From contig NZ_RJLQ01000005.1 in the NCBI RefSeq assembly GCF_003833015.1, positions 124,001-188,000 on the forward strand: DNA of 64,000 bases, in the 5' to 3' direction. This DNA is from Clostridium sp. E02 (lineage in GTDB: Bacteria; Bacillota; Clostridia; Lachnospirales; Lachnospiraceae). The notes under the pieces are model-generated. The model was not told the origin of the DNA. It saw only the letters and a program-made list of their open reading frames with translations, and searched no databases. Positions 7,872-18,899 of the stretch are shown here, piece after piece. The translations under genes were made by a program, and so were the position numbers. Within the stretch, counting starts at the first letter, position 1, and the number at the start of each line of letters is the position of its first letter.

Positions 7872-8519
7872 ATGGATAAATATGAAGCGGTGATCAAGCT
7901 GTTAATGGATGCAGTGAAAGAGGACTCCGGGAAACATGGATTTACCATACCGGTAGGAATTTCCAACCGTCATGTGCATTTATCCCAGGAAGATTTAGAA
8001 CTCCTTTTTGGTTCAGGGTACGAGCTGACTAAAATCAAAGAGTTATCTCAGCCCGGACAGTATGCATGTAAGGAGACCGTTACCATATGCGGACCAAAAG
8101 GTGCCATCGAGCAAGTCCGAATTCTGGGACCGGTAAGAAAAAAGACTCAGATTGAGATCTTGGCTGCAGACTGCTTTAAGCTTGGCAGAAAAACAACGCC
8201 AAGAATGTCGGGGGAATTGGCCGAAACTCCGGGAATTACTCTGGTGGGAGCAAACGGTTCCATAGAAGCCAAAGAGGGACTTATCATTGCCCAAAGACAC
8301 ATTCATATGGCACCACCGGATGCTTTGAAATTCGGGGTACACGACAAAGAGCTGGTAAGCATAAAGACAGAAGGGCTTCGTGGTGGAATTTATCAAAACG
8401 TAGCAATTCGTGTAACCGATTCATCGGGGTTGGAATGCCATCTGGACACGGAAGAAGCCAATGCGATGGGGCTTACCAATAAGTCCACAGTCACTATTGT
8501 AAAAAAAGGAAACCATTAA
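7872..8519 (+). CDS. pduL: Phosphate acyltransferase PduL
   Basis: A 215-residue PduL-type phosphotransacylase converting acyl-CoA and phosphate to acyl phosphate and CoA, recycling CoA inside the shell. The two tandem beta-barrel domains carry the zinc-binding His motifs SNRHVHLS near residue 32 and QRHIHM near residue 141. The first about 20 residues (YEAVIKLLMDAVKED) form an amphipathic helix before the catalytic domain, the usual position of the PduL encapsulation peptide. Twenty-five bases separate it from the aldehyde dehydrogenase gene. Acyl phosphate can then feed an acetate/propionate kinase for ATP. Confidence 0.94.
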   Translation: MDKYEAVIKLLMDAVKEDSGKHGFTIPVGISNRHVHLSQEDLELLFGSGYELTKIKELSQPGQYACKETVTICGPKGAIEQVRILGPVRKKTQIEILAADCFKLGRKTTPRMSGELAETPGITLVGANGSIEAKEGLIIAQRHIHMAPPDALKFGVHDKELVSIKTEGLRGGIYQNVAIRVTDSSGLECHLDTEEANAMGLTNKSTVTIVKKGNH

Positions 8520-8550
8520 AAATTTATAATAATATCAGGAGGATTTTAAG

Positions 8551-8835
8551 ATGAAATACGATGCGCTAGGAATGATTGAGACAAAAGGATTAATTGGTTC
8601 AGTTGAGGCAGCAGATGCCATGGTTAAGGCAGCAAACGTAACTTTAATTGGAAAAGAAATGATTGGTGGTGGTCTTGTAACTGTTATGGTTAGAGGAGAC
8701 GTTGGTGCAGTAAAAGCGGCAACTGATGCAGGGGCTGCAGCAGCACAGCGAGTGGGGGAATTAATCTCTGTACATGTAATTCCTCGTCCGCATGCAGAGG
8801 TTGAAACCATTCTTCCAGCAACAAAAGAACTTTAA
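8551..8835 (+). CDS. Major BMC-H shell protein (EutM/PduA-like)
   Basis: A 94-residue canonical BMC-H protein ([46 protein letters not shown]). Six copies form a hexagonal tile with a central pore, normally the bulk component of the facets. It is nearly collinear with the BMC domain of the extended shell protein at 5721. It has an AGGAGG ribosome site and is the last gene before the operon terminator. Confidence 0.95.
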   Translation: MKYDALGMIETKGLIGSVEAADAMVKAANVTLIGKEMIGGGLVTVMVRGDVGAVKAATDAGAAAAQRVGELISVHVIPRPHAEVETILPATKEL

Positions 8836-8849
8836 TTTAGATAAGTGAG

Positions 8850-8898
8850 AGATCTGGTTTTCAACGAGTGTTCTTCTTTGGAAACCAGGTCTTTTTTT
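8850..8898 (+). terminator. Rho-independent terminator of the microcompartment operon
   Basis: The arms AGATCTGGTTTTC (8850-8862) and GGAAACCAGGTCT (8880-8892) pair with a few G-U pairs around a loop of about 17 bases, followed by a run of T to 8898. It lies 15 bp after the last shell gene and before the ATP synthase promoter. Confidence 0.9.
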
Positions 8899-9039
8899 GT
8901 AGTTTATAGGGGAAATTAATAGAAAAACACCTATTGATAGACTGGTTACAAATTTAAGACGGAATGATGCTTTATTTATATACAATTACAGATTGTTTGT
9001 GCATTTTTGATAAAAAAATATCGAAATTTCCGTATATAA

Positions 9040-9068
9040 TAGACAAAGCAAAAGTTTTTATGTATAAT
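9040..9068 (+). promoter_or_regulatory. Sigma-A-type promoter of the atp operon
   Basis: TAGACA at 9040-9045 and a perfect TATAAT at 9063-9068 are separated by 17 bp. Transcription would start near 9075, about 33 bases before atpZ. A second TATAAT at 9035-9040 has no well-placed -35. The region 8899-9107 holds no gene. Confidence 0.75.
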
Positions 9069-9107
9069 ACCATTTATATGAGCAGGAAGCAGAAAGCAGG
9101 TGGAATC

Positions 9108-9443
9108 ATGCGACATAATAAGAGCGTAATGAGGAGTTTCATGATGGTAACCCAACTGGGGTTAAGTGTCATGGTACCTGTATTTGTCTGTATCCTTGCC
9201 GGTTACTACATCGACAGGTTTGCAGGTACGCACCTGACGTTATTGTTTCTGATCCTTGGATTTTTGGCTGGTGGATTAAATGCCTATAAGATGGCAAAAG
9301 CCACACTTGCTATGAATGAAAGGGAAGAAAAAGAAGAAGATCGTAAGGAACTTATGGAGAAGCAAAGGGAAAATAGACCTGATGTAAAAAAACCGAAGCA
9401 GCAAAGCCGCATAAAGCGGAAGAATCACGGGAAAACTTTGTAA
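9108..9443 (+). CDS. atpZ: AtpZ-type F0F1 accessory membrane protein
   Basis: A 111-residue protein with two predicted membrane helices (about residues 11-33 and 38-58; MVPVFVCILAGYYIDRF and LTLLFLILGFLAGGLNAYK) and a highly charged C-terminal tail. This is the layout of the ATPase_gene1/AtpZ family found at the head of many Firmicutes atp operons, where it is thought to assist assembly or divalent cation supply with AtpI. Upstream in-frame codons would extend the protein into the promoter, so the ATG at 9108, preceded by AGGTGG, is chosen. Confidence 0.82.
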   Translation: MRHNKSVMRSFMMVTQLGLSVMVPVFVCILAGYYIDRFAGTHLTLLFLILGFLAGGLNAYKMAKATLAMNEREEKEEDRKELMEKQRENRPDVKKPKQQSRIKRKNHGKTL

Positions 9444-9456
9444 GTAGGAGGATTTT

Positions 9457-9858
9457 ATGGAAAAAGAAACAAAGAATCTTTTTTATGAAGTTTCTACCGG
9501 GATTGTAGTGTTTACGGTGGCAGCAATGCTGGTGGCGTTCTTTGTATATCCGAAACGATCTGTGTTTCTGGGACTCATTCTTGGAATGACTCTTGCGATT
9601 GTTATGTTTTTGTCAATGTCGCTGGTTCTGGAACGCTCTATGAAAACAGAAGATCCTAATATTGTCAGGAAACGAGGCATTATAAGCTCGCTCATTCGTT
9701 ATCTGCTGTTGATTGCTATACTGGTATTTGTAATAACCCGTTTTTCAAATCAGGTTGATCCAGTAGCAGTAGTAATAGGGGTCTTCGGACTCAAGGCTGG
9801 AGCTTTTTTACAGCCAGTTATACACAGAATTATAACCCACAAGAAAGAGGAGAATTGA
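9457..9858 (+). CDS. atpI: ATP synthase subunit I (AtpI)
   Basis: A 133-residue integral membrane protein with four predicted helices (about 13-30, 36-56, 72-92, 99-120). The pattern and operon position fit AtpI, which assists c-ring assembly, notably in Na+-translocating enzymes. It starts with a GGAGG site just after atpZ. It is short and weakly conserved, so the assignment relies partly on position. Confidence 0.78.
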   Translation: MEKETKNLFYEVSTGIVVFTVAAMLVAFFVYPKRSVFLGLILGMTLAIVMFLSMSLVLERSMKTEDPNIVRKRGIISSLIRYLLLIAILVFVITRFSNQVDPVAVVIGVFGLKAGAFLQPVIHRIITHKKEEN

Positions 9859-9904
9859 TGGGGACATGATTTCGTGGAATTTTTAAGAAAGGAGGCTTTC
9901 GCGT

Positions 9905-10606
9905 ATGGTCGTTGCAAGTGCCAGTAATGTGGATTTTATGATCAAAGGTGTGCTGAAGTTTCATGCTTTCGGGCAAGAGCTTTGGATTACAACAACAGAG
10001 ATAGGCTTGAGTATTGTGACGATTGTGATTCTGATTCTAGCGTTTACCACAGATCGGAAGATGAAGCATGCTGCGGAGATTCCAAGTACCTTCCAGAACA
10101 TAATGGAGTATTTGGTAGAAACTCTCGACAACATGGTTCACAGTACCATGGGGCACAATGCAAATAAGTTTGTCAATTACATTGGAACAATCTTGCTTTT
10201 CATATTGTTATGTAACCTTGGCGGATTATTTGGTCTGAGAGCTCCAACCGGAGACTTTGGTGTTACGTTTATGCTTGGTATTTTCACATTCTGTATCGTG
10301 CAATATCAAGGGATCAAGAATCACGGATTTGGTCATCTGACAAGTATGGCTAAGCCCTTTGTGGTTTTGTTCCCAATTAATTTAATTGGAGAACTTACAA
10401 ACCCATTATCTCAGGCGCTTCGTTTATTTGGTAATATGATGTCAGGTGTAATCATCTTAGGGCTATGGTACGGAATGATGCCGGTCTTTGCTAAAATTGG
10501 GATCCCGTCATTTCTTCATGTGTACTGTGACCTATTTTCCGGTTGTATACAGACCTATGTTTTCTGTATGCTGACTATGGTATATGTCAATGATAAGATG
10601 GATTAG
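9905..10606 (+). CDS. atpB: ATP synthase F0 subunit a
   Basis: A 233-residue polytopic subunit of the F0 motor that forms the ion half-channels next to the c ring. The essential stator arginine is in LSQALRLFGNMMSG; the conserved NP (ELTNPLSQ) precedes it. A short N-terminal periplasmic/external segment is followed by five or six hydrophobic helices. The gene starts with a strong AAAGGAGG site upstream of the ATG at 9905. Confidence 0.96.
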   Translation: MVVASASNVDFMIKGVLKFHAFGQELWITTTEIGLSIVTIVILILAFTTDRKMKHAAEIPSTFQNIMEYLVETLDNMVHSTMGHNANKFVNYIGTILLFILLCNLGGLFGLRAPTGDFGVTFMLGIFTFCIVQYQGIKNHGFGHLTSMAKPFVVLFPINLIGELTNPLSQALRLFGNMMSGVIILGLWYGMMPVFAKIGIPSFLHVYCDLFSGCIQTYVFCMLTMVYVNDKMD

Positions 10607-10616
10607 GTGTATGAAA

Positions 10617-10637
10617 AAAGCGGCTAACAGTCGCTTT
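10617..10637 (+). other. Small hairpin between atpB and atpE
   Basis: AAAGCG (10617-10622) pairs with CGCTTT (10632-10637) around a 9-base loop, directly after the atpB stop. There is no T-tract, so it is not a terminator. It may stabilise or process mRNA upstream of the highly translated atpE; that is inference. Confidence 0.45.
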
Positions 10638-10639
10638 AA

Positions 10640-10948
<309 letters not shown>

Positions 10949-10995
10949 AGAAAGAATGTTTGGACTTAGAATAAAGAGTGAGAGGAGGCGAAACC

Positions 10996-11511
10996 TTGGA
11001 ACGATTATTGGGATTTGACCCACAGCTGCTTTTTACCGCATTTTTTACCGGTATTAATGTGTTTATTTTGTTTTTTGCATTGTCCTATAAACTGTTTAAT
11101 CCAGTACGGGATGTACTAGAAAAAAGAAAACAAAAGATTGCCGGAGAATTAAAAAGTGCAGCCGATGATAAAGAAGCAGCACAGGAAATGAAAGCAGAGT
11201 ACGAGGCAAAGCTTCAGGAAGTGAAAAAAGAAGCAGAAGATATTTTAGAGGATGCCAGAAAAAGAGCGAAGCAACGGGAAGTTGAGCTTCTTTCAGAAGC
11301 GAAGGAAGAAGCAAACCGCATCATCAAGAGAGGAAGTATGGAAGTGGAGCTGGAGAGAAAGAAAGCGCTTGATGATATGAAAGAACAGATCATATCTATC
11401 GCTTCAGTCATGGCCGGTAAGGTTGTGGCTGCATCCATTGATACGTCCGTACAAGATTCTTTGATTGATGAAACGTTGAAGGAGATGGGTGATAGCACAT
11501 GGCAAAGCTAG
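10996..11511 (+). CDS. atpF: ATP synthase F0 subunit b
   Basis: A 171-residue peripheral stalk subunit. One N-terminal membrane helix (about residues 11-29) is followed by a long charged coiled coil (about 35-140) that reaches to F1. AGGAGG at 10983-10988 lies seven bases before a TTG at 10996, the preferred start; an in-frame GTG at 10978 lies upstream of this site. The 3' end overlaps atpH by 13 bp. Confidence 0.94.
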   Translation: MERLLGFDPQLLFTAFFTGINVFILFFALSYKLFNPVRDVLEKRKQKIAGELKSAADDKEAAQEMKAEYEAKLQEVKKEAEDILEDARKRAKQREVELLSEAKEEANRIIKRGSMEVELERKKALDDMKEQIISIASVMAGKVVAASIDTSVQDSLIDETLKEMGDSTWQS

Positions 11512-12047
11512 TATCAAAAGTATACGGCGATGCGTTGTTTGAGGAAGCCCTGGAAAAGCAGGTAATGGATGCATTATTTGAGGAAGTGAAAGCTCTTAAA
11601 TTCATATGGAGTGAAAACCCCGAATTAGCAGAACTGCTTGACAATCCGAAGGTAGGTAAGGAAGAAAAATTCAGTATTATAAAGGGGATTTTTTCCGAAT
11701 CCGTGTCGGACGATCTCATGGGTTTTCTGGCAGTCATTGTCGATAAAGGCAGACAGAAGGAAATTCCCGCAATTTGTGAATACTTCATAAATACTGTCAA
11801 GGAATATAAAAAAATTGGCGTGGCCTATGTGACCAGCGCTGTGGAATTAAAAGAAGAGCAGAAATCACTGCTTGTTCAAAAATTACTGGATACCACAGAC
11901 TATGTGGAATTTGAGATGGAGTATCAATTGGATCCATCCATCATTGGCGGATTGATGATTCGCATTGGTGATAGGGTTGTGGATTCTAGTGTTAAGACAC
12001 AGATTTATAAACTGCGCCGAAGCTTGATGAAATTGCAGCTGGTGTAA
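11499..12047 (+). CDS. atpH: ATP synthase F1 subunit delta
   Basis: A 182-residue OSCP/delta subunit linking the top of F1 to the b stalk. The N-terminal helical domain begins KLVSKVYGDALFEEA; the C-terminal part has DPSIIGGLMIRIGDRVVDSS, the family's most conserved stretch. It overlaps atpF by 13 bp, which supports coupled translation. Confidence 0.94.
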   Translation: MAKLVSKVYGDALFEEALEKQVMDALFEEVKALKFIWSENPELAELLDNPKVGKEEKFSIIKGIFSESVSDDLMGFLAVIVDKGRQKEIPAICEYFINTVKEYKKIGVAYVTSAVELKEEQKSLLVQKLLDTTDYVEFEMEYQLDPSIIGGLMIRIGDRVVDSSVKTQIYKLRRSLMKLQLV

Positions 12048-12061
12048 TGTTAGCTAAATAA

Positions 12062-13588
<1,527 letters not shown>

Positions 13589-13603
13589 AGGCAGGTGATA
13601 ATC

Positions 13604-14458
13604 ATGGCATCCATTAGGGATATCAAACGAAGAAGAAACAGCATTCAAAGTACCGAACAGATTACAAAAGCCATGAAGCTCATATCGACCGCAAAGCTGC
13701 AGAAATCCAAAGTGAAGGCGGAGGAATCCAAACCTTACTCTGATATGATGTATGAAACCATTCATTCCATGCTGCAAAAATCCACTGGGATCGAGCATAA
13801 ATATCTAAAAGCAGGAAAATCGGAACGGAAAGCAGTGATCGTTATAACTTCTAACCGGGGTCTGGCAGGTGGGTACAACAACAACGTGTCCAAGCTGGTG
13901 ATGGGAGATGACAGATTAACACTGGAGCATACAGATGTTTATGCAGTTGGTCGAAAAGGGAAAGAGGTTCTGGGAAGAAGAGGATTTACGGTCCTTGAAG
14001 ACTACTCTGAAGTAATCAATGAACCTCTCTACCGGGATGCAGCTGATATAACTGCAGAACTTTTGGACGCATTTGAACAAGATCGGATTGGTGAAATATA
14101 CTTGGCTTATACCTCTTTTAAAAATACAGTGACCCACATTCCTACGCTTAAAAAACTTCTTCCAATTGAAATGGAAAAAGGCAGGGAAGAGACAGATCTG
14201 GCTATGATGAACTATGAACCAGATGAGGATGAGGTACTGGATTCTATTATACCAAAGTATATGAGCAGTTTGATTTACGGCGCATTATTAGAAGCAGTTG
14301 CCAGTGAGAATGGTGCCAGAATGACTGCAATGGATGCAGCAACCAACAATGCGGAAGATATGATTGAAGAGCTTGGACTGATCTATAACCGGGCAAGACA
14401 GGGTGCAATTACCCAGGAGCTTACCGAAATTATAGCCGGTGCCAATGCAATATCATAG
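13604..14458 (+). CDS. atpG: ATP synthase F1 subunit gamma
   Basis: A 284-residue central rotor shaft. The N-terminal helix MASIRDIKRRRNSIQSTEQI and the C-terminal helix (ENGARMTAMDAATNNAEDMI) form the coiled coil inside the alpha/beta hexamer; SNRGLAGGYN marks the central fold. The ATG at 13604 is preceded by GGCAGGTG. The gene is separated from atpD by an unusual 341-bp gap filled with tandem repeats. Confidence 0.96.
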   Translation: MASIRDIKRRRNSIQSTEQITKAMKLISTAKLQKSKVKAEESKPYSDMMYETIHSMLQKSTGIEHKYLKAGKSERKAVIVITSNRGLAGGYNNNVSKLVMGDDRLTLEHTDVYAVGRKGKEVLGRRGFTVLEDYSEVINEPLYRDAADITAELLDAFEQDRIGEIYLAYTSFKNTVTHIPTLKKLLPIEMEKGREETDLAMMNYEPDEDEVLDSIIPKYMSSLIYGALLEAVASENGARMTAMDAATNNAEDMIEELGLIYNRARQGAITQELTEIIAGANAIS

Positions 14459-14471
14459 GCATATTTTTCTT

Positions 14472-14742
14472 AATGAAAGCAAGCGAAAGCGCAGCTTGAA
14501 TTTAGAAAAATAGCCGTTCGGGGAGCGTAGTAGCGCGCCGAACAACCACAGAAATTGAATGAAAGCAAGCGAAAGCGCAGCTTGAATTTAGAAAAATAGC
14601 CGTTCGGGGAGCGAAGTAGCACGCCGAACAACTACAGAAATTGAATGAAAGCAAGCGAAAGCGCAGCTTGAATTTAGAAAAATAGCCGTTCGGGGAGCGA
14701 AGTAGCACGCCGAACAACTACAGAAATTGAATGAAAGCAAGC
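14472..14742 (+). repeat. Three tandem 86-bp hairpin-forming repeats between atpG and atpD
   Basis: Units begin at 14472, 14558 and 14644, each exactly 86 bp, with a 13-bp fourth start (AATGAAAGCAAGC) at 14730-14742. Copies 2 and 3 are identical by eye; copy 1 differs at three positions in its second half (GCGTAG/GCGCG/ACCAC versus GCGAAG/GCACG/ACTAC). Each unit can form two hairpins: CAAGC with GCTTG around a GAAA-containing loop, and GTTCGG with CCGAAC about 16 bases apart. No unique spacers separate the units. The rest of the gap 14459-14799 holds only the atpD ribosome site. Possible roles are mRNA processing or stability inside the operon, or a mobile palindromic repeat; neither is shown. 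Confidence 0.95.
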
Positions 14743-14745
14743 TAG

Positions 14746-16194
<1,449 letters not shown>

Positions 16195-16204
16195 GGGGTG
16201 GAAG

Positions 16205-16603
16205 ATGGCTGATTTAATGAAACTGCAGATTATTAATCCGGAACGGAAGTTCTATGAAGGAAATGCCTCTATGGTAGAGATGACAACCACGGAGGGAGAA
16301 ATCGGAGTTTATGGGGGACATATTCCCATGACTGCCATTGTAGCACCTGGAATTCTAAAGATCCATGAAGAGAATGAGATTAAGGAAGCAGCTCTGATCT
16401 CAGGCTTTGTTGAGATCTTACCGGATAAGATTGTAGTGATGGCGGAAGTGGTCGAGTGGCCAGATGAAATCGATAAAAACCGTGCGGAAGAGGCGAGAAT
16501 ACGTGCTGAACGCCGCATCAAAGATCAAAACGGAGAAATTGATATCATGAGAGCAGAAACAGCGCTGAAAAAGGCACTTGTCAGACTTTCACTTACAAAA
16601 TAA
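16205..16603 (+). CDS. atpC: ATP synthase F1 subunit epsilon
   Basis: A 132-residue regulatory rotor subunit with an N-terminal beta-sandwich (about 1-85; TTEGEIGVYGGHIPMT) and a C-terminal pair of helices (about 90-130; NRAEEARIRAERRI). It ends the operon 8 bp before a terminator and starts 10 bp after atpD. Confidence 0.95.
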   Translation: MADLMKLQIINPERKFYEGNASMVEMTTTEGEIGVYGGHIPMTAIVAPGILKIHEENEIKEAALISGFVEILPDKIVVMAEVVEWPDEIDKNRAEEARIRAERRIKDQNGEIDIMRAETALKKALVRLSLTK

Positions 16604-16610
16604 GAAAGAG

Positions 16611-16645
16611 GATCCAAACCGAATTTAGGGTTTGGGTCTTTTTTT
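16611..16645 (+). terminator. Terminator of the atp operon
   Basis: GATCCAAACC (16611-16620) pairs with GGTTTGGGTC (16629-16638) around an A/T-rich loop, followed by seven T. Confidence 0.93.
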
Positions 16646-16776
16646 GTATCGTATAAACAAAGAAAGAATGGATCCATTGATTTAACATTGTAAATTGAGA
16701 ACGCGATATTGATTGTTAGAAGGAATTGTTGTACTATCAAATAGAGCAATTATAATTTAGTGGGAGGATTAACATA

Positions 16777-17472
16777 ATGAAAAAGCATTTAGAGTTAGTT
16801 GCCAAATCGTATGATAAAGGAATTGATTTAGGTAGAGAAGGAATTGATTCTTATCAGAATCTGCCTCCACATATTACAAATGATCCAAATTATCCTTTGT
16901 TTTTGAAAATGCAGGAGGATGAAACACTCTCAGATAGCAGTCAAAAAGAGATCGTGGAATATCTATCTCCCCTAAAAGGCATGAATTTTATTGACCTAGG
17001 GTGTTGTTTGAACTTAATGTTTCCAGGATATAATGAATGGCCATCTACATATTATGGAGTTGATATAAGTAAAAAAATCATAGAGTTGTTGCAAAAATTT
17101 GTTCTTAAGAATAACGTTATGATTGGTTCTTTATATTGTGGGAGTATGCATGAAACACCGTATGATGAAAGTTTTTTTGATATTGGTGCATGTATTGGTT
17201 CGCTGGAATATTTTGAAAAGGACTTTGTGGCTCAAGCACTTAAAGAAGCGCATCGGATAATGAAACCGGCTGGTAAATATGTACTTGATATTCCGGATGT
17301 AGGAAGTCCTGAATTTCAAATTACAGCACTTATTGAAGAGCATTTGGGTCGAACTGACCGATATCATATGTCAAATAATGAATTTGAGAAAATGTTAATG
17401 CCATATTTTAAAGTAATTAAAAAAGAAAAAATGGGGCCTATGATTCAATACTTTCTTATTTGTACGAAATGA
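16777..17472 (+). CDS. Class I SAM-dependent methyltransferase, substrate unknown
   Basis: A 231-residue protein with a Rossmann methyltransferase core. Motif I is FIDLGCCLN near residue 73, the acidic end of strand 2 is YYGVDIS near 93, and motif IV-like IGACIGSLEYF is near 137. The closing LDIPD and final strand (MIQYFLICTK) complete the fold. The N-terminal 60 residues could bind the substrate; nothing points to which. GGGAGG precedes the ATG. It is the first gene of an AT-rich patch and has no functional partner nearby. Confidence 0.8.
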   Translation: MKKHLELVAKSYDKGIDLGREGIDSYQNLPPHITNDPNYPLFLKMQEDETLSDSSQKEIVEYLSPLKGMNFIDLGCCLNLMFPGYNEWPSTYYGVDISKKIIELLQKFVLKNNVMIGSLYCGSMHETPYDESFFDIGACIGSLEYFEKDFVAQALKEAHRIMKPAGKYVLDIPDVGSPEFQITALIEEHLGRTDRYHMSNNEFEKMLMPYFKVIKKEKMGPMIQYFLICTK

Positions 17473-17578
17473 ACAAGAGTATATTTTGCACACCATGAAA
17501 TAGATTGGAAATTTAATATTGATAGTTAATTGCATTATAAAGATAAGGTAAATAGGAACATATTGCGGGAGGAGAAAA

Positions 17579-18031
17579 ATGAAGGTAATAGAGTTTTATA
17601 GTATAAAAGACAAAGAACACTGGATAAACCAGATTAAAAAGAGTGACTGGGGAGCAGGACAATCTCTGTATAAATTATTAAGCAAAAATGAGTTAAAGGA
17701 GTTCTGTGGAGAAAGTACGAAGGTGTTTTTACTGACAGATCATCAGCAATTAGTGTCATTCTGTACGCTTGCAGATGTAGATGACGTGAGGGACTCTGGG
17801 ATTGGTCCTTGGATAGGATTTGTATATACTTTCCCACAATATAGGGGGCATCGATATGTGGGAGATCTTTTAAAGTCAGCATATGAAGTTGCCAAAAATG
17901 ATGGAGCCACACAGATTTATATATCGACCGGAGAAACTGGTTTGTATGAAAAGTATGGATATTCATTCTATCAGATGATGAAGGATAAGAACGGAGAGGA
18001 TTCAAGAGTATACAAAATAGATGTTAGGTGA
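17579..18031 (+). CDS. GNAT-family N-acetyltransferase
   Basis: A 150-residue protein. The acetyl-CoA-binding motif is seen around residues 83-105 (WIGFVYTFPQYRGHRYVGDL), with the Q/RxxGxG/A variant QYRGHRYVG, followed by the helix LLKSAYEVAKNDGA and the C-terminal YEKYGYSFYQ typical of GNATs. The acceptor substrate is unknown. It has a strong GGAGGAG site. Upstream lies a 16-bp sequence repeated before the rhomboid-like gene. Confidence 0.85.
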   Translation: MKVIEFYSIKDKEHWINQIKKSDWGAGQSLYKLLSKNELKEFCGESTKVFLLTDHQQLVSFCTLADVDDVRDSGIGPWIGFVYTFPQYRGHRYVGDLLKSAYEVAKNDGATQIYISTGETGLYEKYGYSFYQMMKDKNGEDSRVYKIDVR

Positions 18032-18222
18032 GATGGAAAGGATAGGATATGAATTTTAAAATTACAGATTCAATATAGACAAGATAAAGATGCAATATGA
18101 GTCGGGTAAAATAGTTGTTTATGTGGGAAAAATAACAAAATAAAAGGGCAAAGATTAAGATGACTTCACCCTTAATTTATTAATGTTTCTTGTTCCAGAG
18201 ACTTACGTATTGAATGAGTCTA

Positions 18223-18708
18223 TTACTTTTGTTCTATTCGATAATAAACAGTACCCTTTTGAGAGGTTCCAATTGAATATATTGTCATACTAACTCGATA
18301 TGATCCAGATCCTATAAGTGTAGACAAATCAACTGTTGAAAAAGCACTAGCCATATTCATAAATTGATATGTTTTCTCTGTTCCGTATGAAACTGGAGTT
18401 GCTATTATTTTTCCTTGTACCCAGTCGCTTCCACTAATATTTGGACAATAAAATTTAAGTAGAATATTGTCTCTAGCCTTGAGTGTGGAAGTAAATGAAG
18501 CTTTGAGTGGATTTCTTCGTCTTGTCGTTCCTAATAATGTGTATGTTTTTCCGTCTGGAGCAGTAATTGTTGATGTACTCATTACAGAAATAGCTGTTTG
18601 ATTATTTGTGGTTTTTAGATCCAATTGATATTCAGAAGCAAAAACTGGTATACAAGTCATACAAAAAATCAGCGTACTAATAACCAACCCTTTTAAAATT
18701 TTTTTCAT
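18223..18708 (-). CDS. Secreted protein of unknown function
   Basis: A 161-residue protein with a clear signal peptide: KK at the N-terminus, a hydrophobic core at about 5-20, and a likely cleavage after VFA (about residue 24). The mature part is polar, beta-rich and contains a TTRRRNPL segment and one Cys. I recognise no family. The small size, secretion and hydrophobic/polar alternation would fit a beta-sandwich extracellular protein. It is transcribed alone on the minus strand, between two plus-strand genes. Confidence 0.7.
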   Translation of the reverse strand: MKKILKGLVISTLIFCMTCIPVFASEYQLDLKTTNNQTAISVMSTSTITAPDGKTYTLLGTTRRRNPLKASFTSTLKARDNILLKFYCPNISGSDWVQGKIIATPVSYGTEKTYQFMNMASAFSTVDLSTLIGSGSYRVSMTIYSIGTSQKGTVYYRIEQK

Positions 18709-18899
18709 ATAAATACCCCCTTGTTTTTTATAAGATTATTATACAGCTTGTTTTATAAAAAAAGTGTCATATTGTGTAACGTTATATAAAAATATTAAAT
18801 AAAGGAAAGTGGAATTATTAAAATCGTTCTATTATATAAGATTAAATTTTAGAAATAAAACCAAAATTTAACGTATTAGCGCACATTTAAAACTTAATA

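Noticed and set aside
14502-14717. Minus-strand 71-residue open frame in the 86-bp repeats
   Set aside because: It only translates the repeated DNA (86 is not a multiple of 3, so each copy is read in a different frame), with no ribosome site and no recognisable protein.
14472-14742. Repeat array as a CRISPR
   Set aside because: The units are directly adjacent with an 86-bp period and no unique spacers; no cas genes are nearby.
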